35,143 bases of DNA from Bacillota bacterium. Its GTDB lineage: Bacteria; Bacillota; Bacilli; Alicyclobacillales; Alicyclobacillaceae. The stretch spans positions 1-35,143 of the forward strand of contig DAHWFY010000009.1 in NCBI GenBank assembly GCA_027336365.1, read 5' to 3'. Under the pieces are notes generated by a model. That model was not told where the DNA came from. It worked only from the letters and a program-made list of their open reading frames with translations, and made no database searches. Position 1 is the first letter of the stretch. The number at the start of each line of letters is the position of its first letter. Positions 33,411 through 35,143 of this stretch are shown here, piece by piece. The position numbers were made by a program, and so were the translations under genes.

Positions 33411-33905
33411 TAAAAAGCACTCCGGGTCATGCACGGGTGCCATCAACCCTGTGGCAAACATGAAGCTTTCTGCGGTCGTCCGACCCACTTGCGCGAAATC
33501 GTCCTGCAGTTGCTGTAGTGGATCAGAACTACCCGGCAATACATACATAAAATAGGCATTCAAAGAGCCGTATTGGACAGATAAGTCCTTGGCCCTACGG
33601 GCGTTGAAAAATACGGATTCCAATTTTCTGCGATTTCTTATCAATCCCGGATTTCTCAGCAGTTCTGTCAATTGCCCCGGTCCCCAATCGGCCAACACTC
33701 GCCAATCAAAACCAGCCAGTGCTACCCTCATTTCCGCCCGCTTGTGTAGCACCGTGCGCCAACTGAGTCCTGCCTGAAATGTCTCCAGAACCAACATTTC
33801 GAACCAGTCCACATCGGTGACAGGCGCATGTCCCCACTGATGGTCATGGTAGTCCACTAATAATTCATCTTGTCCCACCCAAGAACAGCGTTTGACAACC
33901 GCCAT
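33387..33905 (-). CDS. tag: 3-methyladenine DNA glycosylase I
   Basis: A 172-residue enzyme that removes 3-methyladenine from DNA. Marks: VKRCSWVGQDELLVDYHDHQWG (zinc Cys and His), WFEMLVLETFQAGLSWRTVLHKR, then LIRNRRKLESVFFNARR and the C-terminal VHDPEC with the second zinc His and Cys. All four zinc ligands are present. ATG 33905 has GGAGG upstream and gives the family N-terminus. The last residues (SGFSVLH and stop) come from repeat R copy F, so the natural tail is replaced; the core is complete. Confidence 0.92.
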   Translation of the reverse strand: MAVVKRCSWVGQDELLVDYHDHQWGHAPVTDVDWFEMLVLETFQAGLSWRTVLHKRAEMRVALAGFDWRVLADWGPGQLTELLRNPGLIRNRRKLESVFFNARRAKDLSVQYGSLNAYFMYVLPGSSDPLQQLQDDFAQVGRTTAESFMFATGLMAPVHDPECFLSGFSVLH

Positions 33906-33999
33906 GATCAAGGTTCCCTCCAAAGTGAAAGTGATGCCAGCGGGGATTAGCGGACATGGACCGGCGGAAGAACATGAACGCCGGTCTGCCGCTTTGCAG

Positions 34000-34845
34000 C
34001 TACACCAAAGGCCCCTCCGGATTCCAAGGTACAGCAAATGGGGCGCTTGGCCCAAGATAAGGATTGAGTAATCCTTCCGGTGCAACAGGCACAGAAACAT
34101 TCCATTCCCGATTCATTCCCTGCGTCCAGTAATTTCCAGGAAAGTACGGGGTTCTTGGAACCATGCCAGGAACGGGTGAGCCCGAAGAACCCCCTCCTGG
34201 AACGGGTGTGGATGCTCCGCGGGATTGACTGGTCCCATTGGGTCCAAGCACAGTCGTAGGCTTGGTAGCTCCCTTTTTTCCCTCTTGTGCACCCGTCTGC
34301 GTCACCGCTTTACGAAAACAAATGGAGTTAGGCGGCACCCGATAAGCTTCAATAAAGCCTAATTCCCGCGTGAATGCCAAACTCTTCGCGTTGTTGTCTT
34401 GCACGAAGACTTCCATCACTCGAACTCCCAATTCGCGAGCCTGTTCTTCCAAATGGTTCATTACCTTGCGCCCGAGTCCCTGAGCCTGATGCGCCGAGTC
34501 GAGCACAAGAGCGCTGACATGCATGCTCAGATCCGGTCCAATCAAGTAAGAATAGTAACCAATCCGCTGTCCGTTCTTTTCCACCACCACCGTCGGCGCC
34601 CCCGACTGCAAATACCGCAGAAAGGGTTCCCGCGGAAAAGATTGACCAAACGCCTCCTGATGGATTCGGCCCAACTCTTGCTCGGTTAGATCCAAAATAT
34701 ACTTTTCGTCCTCTCCGGTATGGGGTCGAAAGTGCAGGGTATCCACGGCTTCCGTGGCCTTGGTATGAGACTTTCGACGCGATTGCGCCACTCCGGAACG
34801 ACGAGCTGGACGATGACGAGCTGGTGCCTGCGTCCGTACACGCAT
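34000..34845 (-). CDS. GNAT acetyltransferase with Pro/Gly-rich C-terminal tail
   Basis: A 281-residue protein. A basic N-terminus (1-35, RVRTQAPARHRPARRSG) leads to a GNAT domain (about 40-180) with HVSALVLDSAHQAQGLGRKVM, whose QAQGLG is the acetyl-CoA loop, and VQDNNAKSLAFTRELGF. Residues 190-281 are low complexity, rich in Pro, Gly and Ser, with Tyr and Trp residues near the end. Substrate is unknown. The tail is unusual for GNATs and could be a localisation or coat-like segment (inference). ATG 34845 has GGGGGT about 8 bp upstream, next to the E2 flank. Confidence 0.82.
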   Translation of the reverse strand: MRVRTQAPARHRPARRSGVAQSRRKSHTKATEAVDTLHFRPHTGEDEKYILDLTEQELGRIHQEAFGQSFPREPFLRYLQSGAPTVVVEKNGQRIGYYSYLIGPDLSMHVSALVLDSAHQAQGLGRKVMNHLEEQARELGVRVMEVFVQDNNAKSLAFTRELGFIEAYRVPPNSICFRKAVTQTGAQEGKKGATKPTTVLGPNGTSQSRGASTPVPGGGSSGSPVPGMVPRTPYFPGNYWTQGMNREWNVSVPVAPEGLLNPYLGPSAPFAVPWNPEGPLV

Positions 34846-34862
34846 GACTGATACCCCCTATC

Positions 34863-34926
34863 CCAGTAAATACAGTTGCGTGGATTTACCTTCCCTTGCT
34901 GGTGCCGCTAACAGCGGCATGGCGGT
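34863..34926 (+). repeat. Dispersed repeat E, copy E2
   Basis: 64 bp, from CCAGTAAATA to GGCGGT, with perfect hairpin TGCCGCTAACAGCGGCA. CTATC flanks both sides (34858-34862 and 34927-34931). It lies 17 bp upstream of the GNAT start, in its leader. Confidence 0.92.
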
Positions 34927-35066
34927 CTATCCTCAAGTTAAATCGAGGGCTGGTTCCCCCTCGACTCAACCTGCACTCAACTCAGCATATGCAACCCCAT
35001 GGGCGATGGCGCATGTTGGGAAGTGAGTGGACAGGCAACCTCCAGCCTGAGTGGACACGCACTTTA

Positions 35067-35143
35067 AGAGGGTGTCCGGAAAGGGGTCAGAACTCCCCAG
35101 CGCATTGCTGCGTCATCGCCCAAAATGCTCTCTCACGGGCCAA
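35067..35143 (-). repeat. Repeat family R, copy G (cut by window edge)
   Basis: It begins AGAGGGTGTCCGGAAAGGGG and continues to CGCATTGCTGCGTCATCGCC and AAAATGCTCTCTCACGGG, matching the right half of family R in reverse. Just before it, 35053-35063 (GGACACGCACT) matches a left R end, so a second broken copy may adjoin. The 34932-35052 gap shows nothing else. Confidence 0.75.

Overview
The window looks like chromosomal DNA from an endospore-forming, single-membrane Bacillota, possibly Alicyclobacillus-like (inference). Evidence: KinB/KinE-type sporulation kinases, a LysM + SleB/CwlJ hydrolase behind a ydaO-type c-di-AMP riboswitch, GGAGG-type ribosome sites with frequent GTG/TTG starts, and a Tad pilus locus with no secretin gene. 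Base composition is about 50% GC by eye. Two genes, the GT87-like one at 10.5 kb and the cellulose-synthase-like one at 26.1 kb, are clearly AT-richer.

Layout. 1-4.9 kb: a sensor kinase cut by the window edge, GDP-mannose pyrophosphorylase (manC), a divergent polyprenyl-phosphate-sugar synthase fused to a GtrA membrane domain, and a second orphan kinase. 5.0-8.0 kb: the riboswitch, the LysM/SleB hydrolase, a 750-bp non-coding stretch and a DUF4870 gene. 8.6-21.4 kb: a Tad (Flp) pilus island, all on the plus strand: prepilin peptidase, PilT-type ATPase, GT87-like transferase, flp, cpaB, cpaE-1, cpaF, tadB, tadC, cpaE-2, DUF192, a TadG-like protein with an Asn-Gly-rich repeat domain, and tadE. 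21.5-24.1 kb (minus strand): uspA, a ribokinase and a quinone oxidoreductase. 24.1-26.1 kb: a decayed region with a degraded IS607-family element and a PAS-sensor pseudogene. 26.1-29.5 kb: a BcsA-like synthase with a PilZ domain, then an IS1341-type element whose tnpB carries an in-frame stop. 29.5-34.9 kb (minus strand): folB, a glycosyltransferase, YihY/BrkB, an RluA-type pseudouridine synthase, a NifU-domain protein, tag, and a GNAT protein with a Pro/Gly-rich tail.

The strongest unexplained signal is two families of short dispersed repeats in the gaps. Family E is 63-64 bp, has five copies, can fold into two hairpins with compensatory changes, and three copies are flanked by short direct repeats. 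Family R is about 200 bp with inverted ends (TGTCCGGAAAGGGG type) and has six full, degenerate or partial copies. One E copy sits inside an R copy and duplicates part of it, so E behaves as a mobile element, yet no transposase for either family is visible here.

How the genes may work together (inference): ManC, the DPM1-like/GtrA enzyme and the GT87-like enzyme could form a GDP-mannose to polyprenyl-phosphate-mannose to surface-acceptor route, perhaps decorating the Tad pilus. The Tad locus sits with a PilT-type retraction ATPase and has two CpaE/TadZ paralogues, one with a changed ATP site. The PilZ-linked polysaccharide synthase adds a c-di-GMP-linked attachment function. c-di-AMP controls the cell-wall hydrolase.
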